DNA from: Breviolum minutum Mf 1.05b.01
Lineage: Eukaryota; Sar; Dinophyceae; Suessiales; Symbiodiniaceae
DNA: 64,000 nt
Assembly: GCA_000507305.1 (NCBI GenBank)
Contig: DF240135.1
Coordinates: 6,398-70,397, forward strand
Direction of reading: 5' to 3'
Part shown: positions 32,301-42,647 of the stretch, in pieces
How positions within the stretch are numbered: the first letter of the stretch is position 1
How the letters are laid out: each line of letters opens with the position of its first letter
Notes under the pieces: model-generated
The model's database searches: none
Told to the model about the DNA's origin: nothing
The model's input: the letters and a program-made list of their open reading frames with translations, nothing else
Made by a program: the position numbers and the translations under genes

Positions 32301-33880
32301 GCAATGCAGCTACTGAAGTAACCCCCATTATACCATCTTCAAGATGTTTAAGATTTGCAGGGTCCCTGTCAAGTCTAGGAATGGGATGGCAAATGTCGCC
32401 AGCTGATATTCGATCACTTTCAATGGCTGAGACAAACCATTGGGATGACATGCAAGAGTCCATGTGTCTTTGGGAACTTGGAGGATTGTTTTCCACCTGG
32501 CACCTTCGATCAGACCGATCCTTTCTGGGGTAAATTTTATCAGGTGGATGCGGCCCCAATCTATACTACGCAATTTTGCTACACACATGGTTCGCAATGT
32601 AACCTTCTAAATAGAAGTGATCTGGAAGTAGCTGGCTTGCCATGCTGGGATTATTCACTGGCCGGGAAAAGGTTGCAGGAAAACGGCCCCACCATCGGGG
32701 CGTTTTTAGCACACGCCAAGCGGCACGTTCATCTTGCCACTCCTGTCATAGTGATCGAGAACGTGAAGGAGTGGGATACCGGAGGGGAACTGGGCGCCTT
32801 TGGCAAGTTCTTTTAAAGGTTGGATGTTGGCCCCTCAGAAAAATATGGTCCAAATTCATGTTTCGGTTCGGGTCTATAAATGATACGTGTCTATTTGGGC
32901 TTTAAATTTTAGACCTTGCTTGGACGCCCCTGAAGAAATTGAGATTGAAGCTCATCAATGCACTTTATGGTGAGCACTACCGGATTCACCCTATCGCAGT
33001 CGACGTGGACGAAGTTGGACATTCAGGGGCCCGCCGGGAAAGACTTTACGTTATATTGTCCCACAAGGAATGTACCATTCAGGTTATTGACCCCAAGTAC
33101 CTGTACAAACATGTGGCCCAATGCATCAAGTCAATGTTGAGTACCAGACCGAGGGACTATTTCTTTTCAAGCGACCGAGAAATTCATTTAGCAGCTACCG
33201 ACCTTGCTTTGACTCGCAAGAAGCCAATGAAGAAAGCACCATGATTTGGGTCTGTAACATTTTATTGCTGAATCTGTACAACTTGTTTAGTTTAACTTAT
33301 TGTAACTGGTTATAACTTATAATTACTATAACTTTAACCTTATAGAAACAATTTCCTTTTGTGCCCTTATATTACAGTTCTGATTCGTTTCTGTCGTGAC
33401 CTCCATGACGCCTCCGACCGCCTGCCCCGCCGGCCGGCCTACGCTAAGGTACGGAAAGACCAAAAGCCTGACTACTCGTATCTCCTGACAGCACGGGAGA
33501 AGCGGGTGGTGAAAGCTTTAAATGCTGAATACACGAAGCGATTCAACCAAAACCCTGAAAATGATGAAGACTTAGTATACTACCTCGGAGATAATGAGGG
33601 GAGAAAGTGCTGGAGCGCAGTCTCCGGCAAAATACCAACATTGAGGATGGCTGGGGGGCTCACTTGGTCAGTGAAGAGGAAGAGGTTTCTCACCGGTAGG
33701 GAGAAGTTGGGGACTCTAGGTTTCCCAATCACACCTGGAACAGCCAAAGCCCTCAAAGTCCACCAACTCCCCGTGACTGACGTGAAAAGATGTTCTCAAA
33801 TCGCAGGGAACTGTATGCATTGGACATCCATTGGCGTTATCCAGCTGATAGCATTGGTGTCCATCAAGAGTGTAGTATAG
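32301..33880 (+). CDS. Cytosine-C5 DNA methyltransferase-like protein
   Basis: Exon A from 32301 (after GTTTCAG) reads NAATEVTPIIPSSRC...GMGWQMSPADIRSLSMAE. Exon B ends at 32802 and contains CVFGNLEDCFPPG, CYTHGSQC, AGLPCWDYSLAGKR (32631-32672) and VIVIENVKE. Exon C, 32913 to about 33242, contains DVDEVGHSGARRERLYVILS. Exon D, 33378-33880, contains SYLLTAREKRVVKALNAEY and IAGNCMHWTSIGVIQLIAL. PC with nearby S and ENV are motifs IV and VI of C5 methyltransferases, and GN near the end resembles motif X; the usual Gln after PC is Trp here. I know similar PCWDYS proteins from dinoflagellate genomes. Intron 32803-32912 is GC-AG and phase 1. Between A and B the frame slips by one base near 32455. 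An earlier exon may start at ATG 32056. Whether it is active is unknown. Confidence 0.65.
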
Positions 33881-34242
33881 AAATTTGCTGCCCGGATAGC
33901 AGCAGAGATTTTCACTGAAGGTTTCGTACAGGCATTTGCACCGGACAGTTGATGGAAAATTCCTGCATTGGTCATTGCACTTCCTGCTTTGATGTGGTTT
34001 CTCTTACCTTAGTATACCTTAGTTTTATAATAATTGGATTTAGTGGGATCAAAGGTTTCCTGCAAGTTGTTTTAAAACTTGGTTCATTTGACCCATCCTG
34101 CAGTCGCTTTTCGCGTTTCTCATTGGCGTATCATTTTGGTACCCTCATTCGAACCACTCATCCAGTGATGAATTTGTTTCCGGATTTGATTTCTTATAGA
34201 CTCAAGCAAGATTTCCAATTCATTCGAAGAGTTCTCATCATC

Positions 34243-37200
34243 ATGGGGCGATCGTCCGAAGTTTCCACTACTCGGGCACCCTCATCATCCGTTGCCCCGC
34301 CTGGGCGTGGAAGAAAACGTCTCCAAGATGATGAACATCATGAAAGGAGCCCTGGTCCGGGGAAGGTAAGGGCACACAAGGGCGGCCAACCAGATAAAGG
34401 AAAGAAGCGAAAGGAAGACCAAAGCGAAGAGAAAAGAATGGCAGTTCCTGCCAAGCGAATGCGATCAAAGACTTCGGCTGTTCAGTTCCTTGCTCGCTTA
34501 TATATCCCCTTCAAAAGTCACCCGTCCGTTCAACAACTTCCACTATAGATGTATCACAATTCATAGTATGAAACGGATTTCACTGAGAAAGTCTGAAACG
34601 TAAATATAGAATTATGATTTATATAGATGAACCTAATAAGATACCAACGCCAAACTTGAATCGTCGCCGCGCTCCACTTCAGGTGGCCTGATGGATTTCA
34701 GCTAAATTTGGAACCAGAAGACGAGGAAGAGGTGGATGAAGAAAAACCTACGAAAACACCCAAAGCCAAGACAGCGGCCACCAAACCGAAAGCCAAACGT
34801 GTGCAGCCCGTGTCAGAGAGGGGCCGGAGTGTGGGGACGGAGTACTATAACCATGCTTGCTATGGAGACATGCCAGTTGGGGTCCCAGTTGTCATGAATT
34901 CTCAAGTTTATGATGTTCCCACCATCAATTCAGACTCAAGAATCAATCTGAAGAAACAAACAAGTCCCGATTGATGTTTTGGGTATATTCATAGATTCTT
35001 TACTGTAGATGATTTGTGAGCTTAAGAAATATTTGAAAGGCGATGACCATGTTTGTCTCAAACAAAATAACTGTACTGCTTTCACTTCCTTCCTGTTTAT
35101 TTACGCGGAGCTAAGAACTGCCACTTCAAACTGTGGCTGGGTCATGCGGAGTCTACGGAGCTCAACTCAGTCGTTCTCAAAAACACCCAACGTGAAGACC
35201 TGCTTTTGCTCATGGCATTCTGCTTCGGGTTCCTACCCCAAGACGAGCTTTGTGAGAAACTAGACCGCGATTACCCGAAAGACATTTGAAGATACCCTGA
35301 GACATTCACTTGGAGCCATCCCCAATTCATTGAAATATTGTAGTCTAGTTGTACTTACACTTCAAATGGTTGCTTGTTTATGGGAACTTCTTCCATTGAT
35401 CCTGCCCTGACCCACCACCACCCACATTTAATCTGAGCATTAAATATACTGAGATTGATGGTTCGTTATTTTCAACATCTTTGCTGGACAAACGGTATTT
35501 ATAACTTATAACGTATCAAATTTGAATAACACGTATGTAGCCAACCCAAAAGAAAACCTCCCTACTCCCTACTTTACTTCAATAATATTTTCATAGCCTA
35601 GGAGAAAGAAGGCTGCAATGCTTGATGCGGTCAAAGCCGAATACATCAGACGGGGTTCGCCCATGTCCTACACGGGCTGGGATATCCCATCTGTTCGAAA
35701 GTTCATGACAGCTAGAATGAATCGACTGAAAAAAGGTGAGGAAGTTGGGGTCTATGCCAAAGATCTCCCCAAGCGGCGTTCACCACACAACCCCGCACCG
35801 TTGCCCAGCTGGGCCTTGTCCGAATCTGAAGATGAACCTGAAGCTGAGGAAGAAGAAAGTGAAGAAGAAGAGGATGATGGCTTGACTGATTCTGGCTATG
35901 CAGTTCAGAAGGCAAAGAACAAGTACTACTTGGTCCACAGAGCCAGTCGTCAAAAGGTAGAAATTGGTGATCCAGAGCCTGGACAAGTCTGGGAAATTAC
36001 CGCTGAGGGAGGAGTTGAGTACTTGGGGCAAGGCAATTCAGAAGTTTGGGATGAGATTGCATGCCGTGAGCACATGGGTATCATCTTGCAGGAAACCAGT
36101 GCTGAGAAAAAGCCTAAGGAGGATGAGAAGACCCGGAATGCAATGAAAGGGATGCTTCCGAAGGGTGGGACCGGGAAGGACAGCAAAGGCCTTGTTCCTG
36201 CCAAGCCGAACAATGCGCACCCATCTCCTGTGAAAGTTGGGGGCGATGATGATTTTGGAGAAAGTTCTGACAATGAGGAAGCACCCCAGGTTGAAGAAAG
36301 CAAGGATGCTCTCCAGCCGTTCATCTACAAGGAGGAGGAGTCTGGGAAGATGTACTTGGTGGACCCACGTTTGGGCCAAGAATTGAAGCTTCCTTCAGAC
36401 AAATCCTACGATTGGGAGGTTTCTGAAGGCAAGAAGGATGACTCTGGATCTAGAACGTATCGTTTGATATCAAAGTCAAAGAAAGATAGTGACAAGGATG
36501 TGGCTTGCATCATGGCAGGAAGAAGGGTGAAGATTGTCGAGCACCCAGATCGGCTTCAACAAGTTCAAAAGGCCAAAGACAAGCATCAGGAGGACGAGCA
36601 GAAGAAGAAGAAGACGCCTCAAGTCATGAAGACGCCTGAGGAAATGGAGAAGGATCTGAGGGAGAAGATCGAAAAGGACATGAGGATGCAGCTCGAAGGT
36701 GAGACGAGGCAAAGGTTGGAACAAGAGATGAGGGACAAGATCGACAAAGAGATTGCGGACAAGAAAAGGGAAGATGATGAAAAGAAGGCTGCACAGGAAA
36801 AGATCGACAAAGAGATTGCGGACAAGAAAAGGGAAGATGATGCAAACAAGGCTGCACAGGACAAGATCGACAAAGAGATTGCGGACAAGAAGAAAAGGGA
36901 AGATGATGAAAAGAAGGCTGCACAGGAGAAGATCGACAAAGAGATCGCGGACAAGAAGAAAAGGGAAGATGATGAAAAGAAGGCTGCACAGGAGAAGATC
37001 GACAAAGAGATTGCGGACAAGAAGAAAAGGGATGAGGACGCATTGAAGGCAAGAATCGAGAAGGAGACCAGGGAGAGAATTGAGCAGGAACTGAGGCAAA
37101 AGATTGAGGCAGAGATGGCAGAAAGCAAAAAGCAAGAAGAGAAAGACACGGAGCAAGCACGGAAGGAAAAGCAGGAGAAAGAAGAGAAGGAGGAGAAAGA

Positions 37201-37489
37201 AGAGAAGAAGAAAGATGAGGATCAAGAAGCCAAACCTGCTGAGGTGGAGGACTCTCATGACATGTTTGGGGGCCTAACTGTGAAGGAATATATGGACCAA
37301 GAAGTTACACGAATCAGAAAGAAAAGAAAGGACAAATTCCTTAGGCAAATAAGGGAAAGAGAAGATAGAGAAGCAGCAAAAGCACAAAACAAGACCAAAG
37401 CAAAAGCTAAAGCCAAAGCCAGCCGCTCGGCGCAGGACACCGCTGCTTCGGTCTTCTCTGCTCAACTACCCCAAGTCCCCCTTGATTGA
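34243..37489 (+). CDS. Long charged coiled-coil protein, probably multi-exon
   Basis: ATG 34243 opens MGRSSEVSTTRAPSSSVAPP..., with donor GGGAAG|GTAAGG after 34365. Exon 2 begins 34702 after TTTCAG (phase 0: LNLEPEDEEEVDEEKPTKTP), and reads on to about 34950. A segment from 35116 reads NCHFKLWLGHAESTELNSVV ending LCEKLDRDYPK. The last exon starts after TCATAG at 35597 (PRRKKAAMLDAVKAEYIRRG) and is open for about 630 codons to TGA 37489. It contains an acidic stretch near residues 75-90, then a Lys/Glu/Asp coiled coil (residues about 330-530) with five units of KIDKEIADKK(K)REDDEKKAAQ, then a basic KAKAKAKA tail. Links between exons 2, 3 and 4 need GA donors or missing exons. A structural or nucleic-acid-bound scaffold role is inferred only from composition. 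Confidence 0.6.
36735..37035 (+). repeat. 63-66 bp in-frame coding repeat, 5 copies
   Basis: Units carry aagatcgacaaagagattgc then ggacaagaa and agggaagatgatg. Units differ by whole codons (an extra Lys codon), so frame is preserved. Confidence 0.85.
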
Positions 37490-37785
37490 TGGTTGAGTCG
37501 TGATGGGAAGTCTAGCCTAGGTGATGCCCGCAATGTCTCACACAGCAGTGTCTTCGGTTGAAGCTGGGATAGCACTAGCAAACAAAGCAATCAAAGATGA
37601 ATCCAATCTTTGACATTGCCTAGAAATAGGCTTTTCAACCAACAATGGGCTTGAAACATTTTTTCCATAAAAAATAGTTCTGCAGTTTCAGGAGATTAAG
37701 CTTCAGCTAAGTATGATATGAAGATACAATTGCAACTGCAGAACAACATATTCTAAGATATTGGAACTTACCCCCTGACTAAAAA
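37490..37785. other. Short intergenic stretch, nothing recognised
   Basis: Follows the stop codon of the coiled-coil gene; likely its 3' UTR. Confidence 0.3.
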
Positions 37786-38938
37786 GTGCAACTGTTGGAC
37801 AGCTTTCCCCCAAACAAAAAAGTTTGATCAAGTTTAGATGTTTTGGGGAGATAAGCCCGGAATAAGTTTGAAATAAGATAGAAATAAGCCGGAGCCATGT
37901 GTAAAATTGCAACTTTCCACCCAAAGAATTAAATTTCAGATCTTTTGGGAAAATAAGATTGGAATAAGCTAGAATCTGAGATGAAGTTGCAATTTCCACC
38001 CAAAAAATACATTTTTTGGATGTTTTGACGGAAATAAGCCTGAAATAAGGCCGAAATAAGCTTGAAATAAACCTGAAATAAGGGATGAAATTGCAACTTT
38101 CCCCCCAGAAAATACAATTTTGGCTGTTTTGGGGAAATAAGCCCGAAATAAGCCTGAAATAAGCCTGAAATAAGCTTGAAATAATGGATGAAATTGCAAC
38201 TTTCCCCCCAAAAAATACAATTTTGGATGTTTTGAGGGAAATAAGCCTGAAATAAGGCTGAAATAAGCTTGAAATAAGCTTGAAATAAGGGATGAAATTG
38301 CAACTTTCCCCCCAAAAAATACAATTTTGGATGTTTTGAGGGAAATAAGCCTGAAATAAGGCTGAAATAAGCTTGAAATAAGCTTGAAATAAGGGATGAA
38401 ATTGCAACTTTCCCCCCAAAAAATACAATTTTGGATGTTTTGAGGGAAATAAGCCTGAAATAAGGCTGAAATAAGCTTGAAATAAGCTTGAAATAAGGGA
38501 TGAAATTGCAACTTTCCCCCCAGAAAATACAATTTTGGCTGTTTTGGGGAAATAAGCCCGAAATAAGCCTGAAATAAGCCTGAAATAAGCTTGAAATAAT
38601 GGATGAAATTGCACCTTTCTCCCCAGAAAATACAATTTTGGATGTTTTGGGGAAATAAGCCCGAAATAAGCTTGAAATAAGCCTGAAATAAGCTTGAAAG
38701 AAGGGATGAATTTGCAACTTTCCCCCAAAAAAATACAATTTTGGATGTTTTGGGGAAATAAGCCGGAAATAAATCTGAAATAAGGCTGAAATAAGCCTGA
38801 AATAGGCTGGAATCTGGGATGAAATTGGAACTTCCCCCCCAAAAACTACGATGTTGGATGTTTTAGGGGAAATCAGCTCGGAACAGGTTCGATTATATAA
38901 TTGGAATTGACGCAAAGACTGCAACTTTCCCACCAAAA
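37786..38938. repeat. Satellite-like array, about 104-bp units, 11 copies
   Basis: Unit: gatgaaattgcaactttccc, ccccaaaaaatacaattttg, gatgttttg(a/g)gg(g)aaata and then four or five (a)agcctgaaat/aagcttgaaat decamers. Unit starts fall at 37980, 38084, 38187, 38291, 38395, 38499, 38602, 38705 and 38818, so spacing is 103-104 bp except the last (113). Outer units are more diverged. All three minus frames are open over 37969-38532. Confidence 0.95.
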
Positions 38939-39227
38939 AAAATACTTTGGACCTTCCAAAACAAATCCAAGAAATTGTTTTGACATAAGCTTGAATTCCT
39001 TCTAAAACTGCAGGTATCTGCCCAACATGTTATTGTTTCAGTGTGTTCTGATTGCAAGGTGGAATGTTAACTGTTATGGAAGTACGGTTCACACAGTAAA
39101 TTCAGGACATCAATGAATTATCACTGAAATTGGTTCTACGAACCAGGCGGTATCGCAGTGTGACTAACTAACTAGTGACCACTTGTCTTTCAAATCTCAA
39201 GATTAAAACCCTTGGCAGGATCCACAA

Positions 39228-39854
39228 ATGAAGAAAGTCTACTTCCCCATGAAGGGACATTGGTATGACCAGATCAAGGCTGGCACTAAAAAATGTGAAC
39301 TAAGAGCTGCTAGCCGTCATTGGTTGACCAGAATTGGTGGGGCAAGCTCTGCCATTTTCACCCGTGGCTGCTCGACTGGTAAATCTGGAATTTATGACTT
39401 TTCTGTTTTACGGTGATATTTGTTGCGGACCCTTGCCCCATACAATTTTATTTTAGTTCTAATAAGAAAAAACATTGTATAATATATTATATATATATGT
39501 GTTGATATGTTCGAACTCCAATTAATTAAACCCTCAGGGGTGGTTAAGTGACACCCTTTCAAACCATTGGCGCCCTTAGCAAGGTCCAGGTAGTGGAAAT
39601 CACTATCATTGATGATTGAAAATTAAAATAATTGTATGATGATGGTGGGTTCGTTCTTGCTTTCGTCTTTGGTTTGCTACTGGCCACCCCACAATTCATT
39701 CAAAGGCTATCGGAAGGGAACTTCCATTCAGAAGCGTATTGACTCCATCGAGATTTCCCGAGCTTCTTCAGCCCTAGACCACGGTGTCAGCCCTGAGGAA
39801 ATGATGAACCTGTTTCGTGGTTACAAACAAATAGTCATCGTAAAATTCTCTTAA
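39228..39854 (+). CDS. ASCH-domain protein, two exons, 99 residues
   Basis: ATG 39228 opens MKKVYFPMKGHWYDQIKAGT then KKCELRAASRHWLTRIG. Exon 1 ends at 39378 and exon 2 runs 39706-39854 (TAA); the GT-AG intron 39379-39705 is phase 1 and joins FTRGCSTG to YRKGTSIQKRIDSIEISRAS. The arrangement W/Y-x-x-I-K-x-G-x-K-x-x-E-x-R, a following W, a FTRG turn and a final hydrophobic strand (QIVIVKFS) is the signature of the ASCH fold, a PUA-like barrel that binds RNA or modified nucleosides; some bacterial members hydrolyse N4-acetylcytidine. The whole protein is one domain. The intron contains a family E MITE fragment. It starts right after GGCAGGATCCACAA, a possible trans-splice acceptor region. Confidence 0.75.
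39528..39593. mobile_element. Family E fragment inside the ASCH intron
   Basis: aaaccctcaggggtggttaa then gtgacaccctttcaaaccat and ggtccagg match the right half of the family E copy at 55892. Confidence 0.5.
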
Positions 39855-40281
39855 ATTGAACCAGTCATGGTTGAACACTTTGAGCGTTTGTGTTGAAACT
39901 CGTTTGGGTTGAGTTCACAAAAACCTCGGGCTCCAAACTGCTTTTGAGATGCATTTTGCATCACCTGTCATGCGACTTCTTTCTCAGCCTGGCATGTGCC
40001 GAATTCCGGTGGAGCCCCGTAAGATGATGCGTGATTCAGATTGAGGAACGTTCTTTTTTGGCTAAATCTTTTACTTCAATAGAATCAAAATTATGATGTG
40101 TCAATTTTTTGATTTTTGGACAGATTTTCCAAGTTATGTTGCTCTATTGAAAATTCAAGGGGCCGCACACACCAATCGCACAGCTTTGACCATGTCCCGG
40201 CTAGAAACCAAGGGTCTGTGAGAGCCACCGGGCCAAGAAAAAAAACTGACCTTTAGGAGGAGGGGTTGGGTCCGAAAAGTC

Positions 40282-40695
40282 TTATATAAGGTGTATTTCA
40301 TTTATACTGTACATGTTGTTGCCCAATTTCATGAGGATCAGGTTATTCAGTCTGAGGTTGCTTTCTAAAATCAAAAAGAAAAAGACCGATACGGAAACAA
40401 AAAACCTTTCACCATAAATTATTTGAATTTCCCGAAAAGGGTTTCTATCAAGAGTCTGACAGTTTCTGTTGAGTTTGCCATCCGAACATCTGAATCTGAA
40501 CCAAGCCTGACTGCCTGACTTCAGATTTAATTTGTAGACAGTCTTTCCGGACACTATTAAAACTGGTCCCAGTTGAGGCTTTTCATGCTGGATTATGGTG
40601 TGACATAAGCCAACATCGAAAAGAAAAAGGTTTGACTTGAAGGGATTTTCATATTGATATTGTCGATCTTTACTGCCAGATTTCATCCCAGACAT
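40282..40695 (-). CDS. Hypothetical protein, 137 residues
   Basis: A continuous minus-strand frame starts at ATG 40695 (MSGMKSGSKDRQYQYENPFK), continues through VLIVSGKTVYKLNLKSGSQA and DGKLNRNCQTLDRNPFRE, and ends at 40282. The first 100 residues have a balanced, protein-like composition; the last 35 are Phe/Leu/Asn-rich and may be intron or UTR read-through. It is the only minus-strand candidate in the 29-47 kb plus-strand block, which lowers confidence. No family recognised. Confidence 0.35.
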   Translation of the reverse strand: MSGMKSGSKDRQYQYENPFKSNLFLFDVGLCHTIIQHEKPQLGPVLIVSGKTVYKLNLKSGSQAWFRFRCSDGKLNRNCQTLDRNPFREIQIIYGERFFVSVSVFFFLILESNLRLNNLILMKLGNNMYSINEIHLI

Positions 40696-41297
40696 CCGTC
40701 AATTGCTCAAATGAATTTCTGTTCTTGAAACAAATTTGTCAAGATTTTAAGTATATACATGTAAATACATGTAAATACGATATTTCGAATCATGAGTGAC
40801 TGTACTGTGCTAAAGTAGTGATCTCATTGTTTTTTTGGTTTAGCACTGGTACTTACTGAAACAAAGCAAAGTAGAAATAAAGATGCAACCCAAATCCGGA
40901 TGTATTTAGTATTATGTATCTGCGGTAAAGCCGACTCCAACACTTCGAATCCGTGCCTAGGTCCTGAAGAAGACTTTCGCCGAACAACTTGACGGCAGTT
41001 CAGTGTGGAGGCACCTGGGCCGTTTCAGCATCATCATCAACAACATCATCATTGGCTGTGGGAAAAGTTGGTCATATCCCCGGGAATACATGTATGAAAT
41101 ATTATGAAATCCAAATATGCAGCTGCAGCAACTAAGGAAGTTTACTTTATTTTGGTTTATTTTGAATCTCAAAAAACTCCTCCATCAGATTTCGGAGGTC
41201 AATCCAGGTGGCATTTTCGTTTTTTACCGTTGCCAGCTCTGACCCAAAAGTAGCAGTAAGGTTGGAGGTAGTCGAGTTAGGATTTTGTGTTTCAGCC

Positions 41298-41735
41298 ATG
41301 GCTCCTAAAGCTGCTGCGCTGGATGCTCCGCCGGTGGTCGTTTTTCATACACCGCCAATCAAAGACCCTATCACCACTCCACCTCCCATTATCATGAAGA
41401 AAAAGCGTGGGTTGAGTGAGTTGAGTGAGAGTCCAGCTACCCCTTCAAACATCTTCCCAAAGGTGATTGATGAGAAGAGTTTCCAAACACCAGACCGTCC
41501 AACAAAATCGTTGAGATCTCCAAAGATTGAAACTGACGGCGCTGCTCCAAAAATTAGTGATTCTCCAGGAGATTCAGTTCGTGCGTTACGGGGATCCCCA
41601 GCTTCTTTAGACCCAAAGAAATTCGAAGGTGGAACCGTCGTTTTTGACAAAACACCTGACCATGCTCGTTTCAGACGGATGACTGCGATGACAATCATCT
41701 GTGAAGAAAGCTCTGAGGAAAGCTCTGAGAAATGA
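41298..41735 (+). CDS. Small Pro/Ser/Lys-rich protein
   Basis: ATG 41298 follows TGTTTCAGCC, which fits a splice or trans-splice acceptor three bases upstream. The frame encodes 145 residues, MAPKAAALDAPPVVVFHTPP..., ending EESSEESSEK and TGA. It has several S/T-P sites (SPATPS, QTPDRPTKSLRSPK, SDSPGDS), so phosphorylation by proline-directed kinases is conceivable. The C-terminal third FEGGTVVFDKTPDHARFRRM is more ordered. No domain recognised. The open frame extends upstream to 41208, so an earlier start cannot be excluded. Confidence 0.65.
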   Translation: MAPKAAALDAPPVVVFHTPPIKDPITTPPPIIMKKKRGLSELSESPATPSNIFPKVIDEKSFQTPDRPTKSLRSPKIETDGAAPKISDSPGDSVRALRGSPASLDPKKFEGGTVVFDKTPDHARFRRMTAMTIICEESSEESSEK

Positions 41736-42647
41736 ATTCAGTAGTTTCTTTACTTTTGATCGAGCATCAGGACTGACTTCCAGTCACCAGTTTTGAAACC
41801 TGTGCCTGCATTTTTCGCAGTGCGTTGTGGCAAGAAGAGACTGCCAAAGCGATGCAATAAAAAGTTTTTCAAGGACACGTTCAATTTAAAGCGGAGGACC
41901 CCCCAAAAGAAAGGTTGCCTTACTTACCACTAGTTTACTCACTAGTCTCTATAGACTATAGCTAAATGGGGAAAAAACGTCATCAGGAAATGAGGGGCCG
42001 TGTGGTTTAGTAGGAAAGACCGTGAAGCATCATTTTGAAGAACTTGATAGTTATAGCACATCTCATTTAGTGAAATACTGTAATTTCTGTAATACAGAAT
42101 ATTATTTTGAAAAGCAAGTGAGTAGAATACTATTTTGAAAATACAGTATACTGTAGAAATCATTGAAAAACGTACTTTATCAGATAATCTCGAACCCACA
42201 AATTTAGGATGATTGATGAACACATGTCCATGTCCATGTTTCCAACTTGATGAAGCAGTACTAAGTCTTAAGTCTTAAGTGATTGTTTTAGCGGGTTTCG
42301 TTGTCATTTCATACTTCAGTGTTCTAGTTCTCTGCGCAACCGGCCACGACTATGTTACAGGCCAAAGCTCACGAAGAAGCAAAGCAACTTGTTTTTTGCC
42401 TTGGTCTTAAGGGGTTAAGGGGGGCTGACCTTTTGAACAATGTACTTTGACTTACAGCTTGACAGACAAGGTCAAAGAACAGTTGGTACTTCACTGACAA
42501 GATGCAAAAGATATAGGACTCAAGCAGAAGTGTTTGCACCGCATGGTTTCATTTGTGTAAAGTTTGGTGTGCGAGTTGCGAAAACCATTTGTAACTTTGG
42601 TCTGAAAGAGTAGATGTGGAACCTGGAAATGTTGACGAATTAAAGAA

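Noticed and set aside
36476-37258. Minus-strand 260-codon Leu/Phe-rich ORF
   Set aside because: It is the antisense shadow of the Lys/Glu/Asp coiled-coil repeat on the plus strand.
37703-38936. Minus-strand ORFs of 335-379 codons
   Set aside because: They come from the 104-bp array, whose period is not a codon multiple and is open in every minus frame, so length is not evidence of coding.
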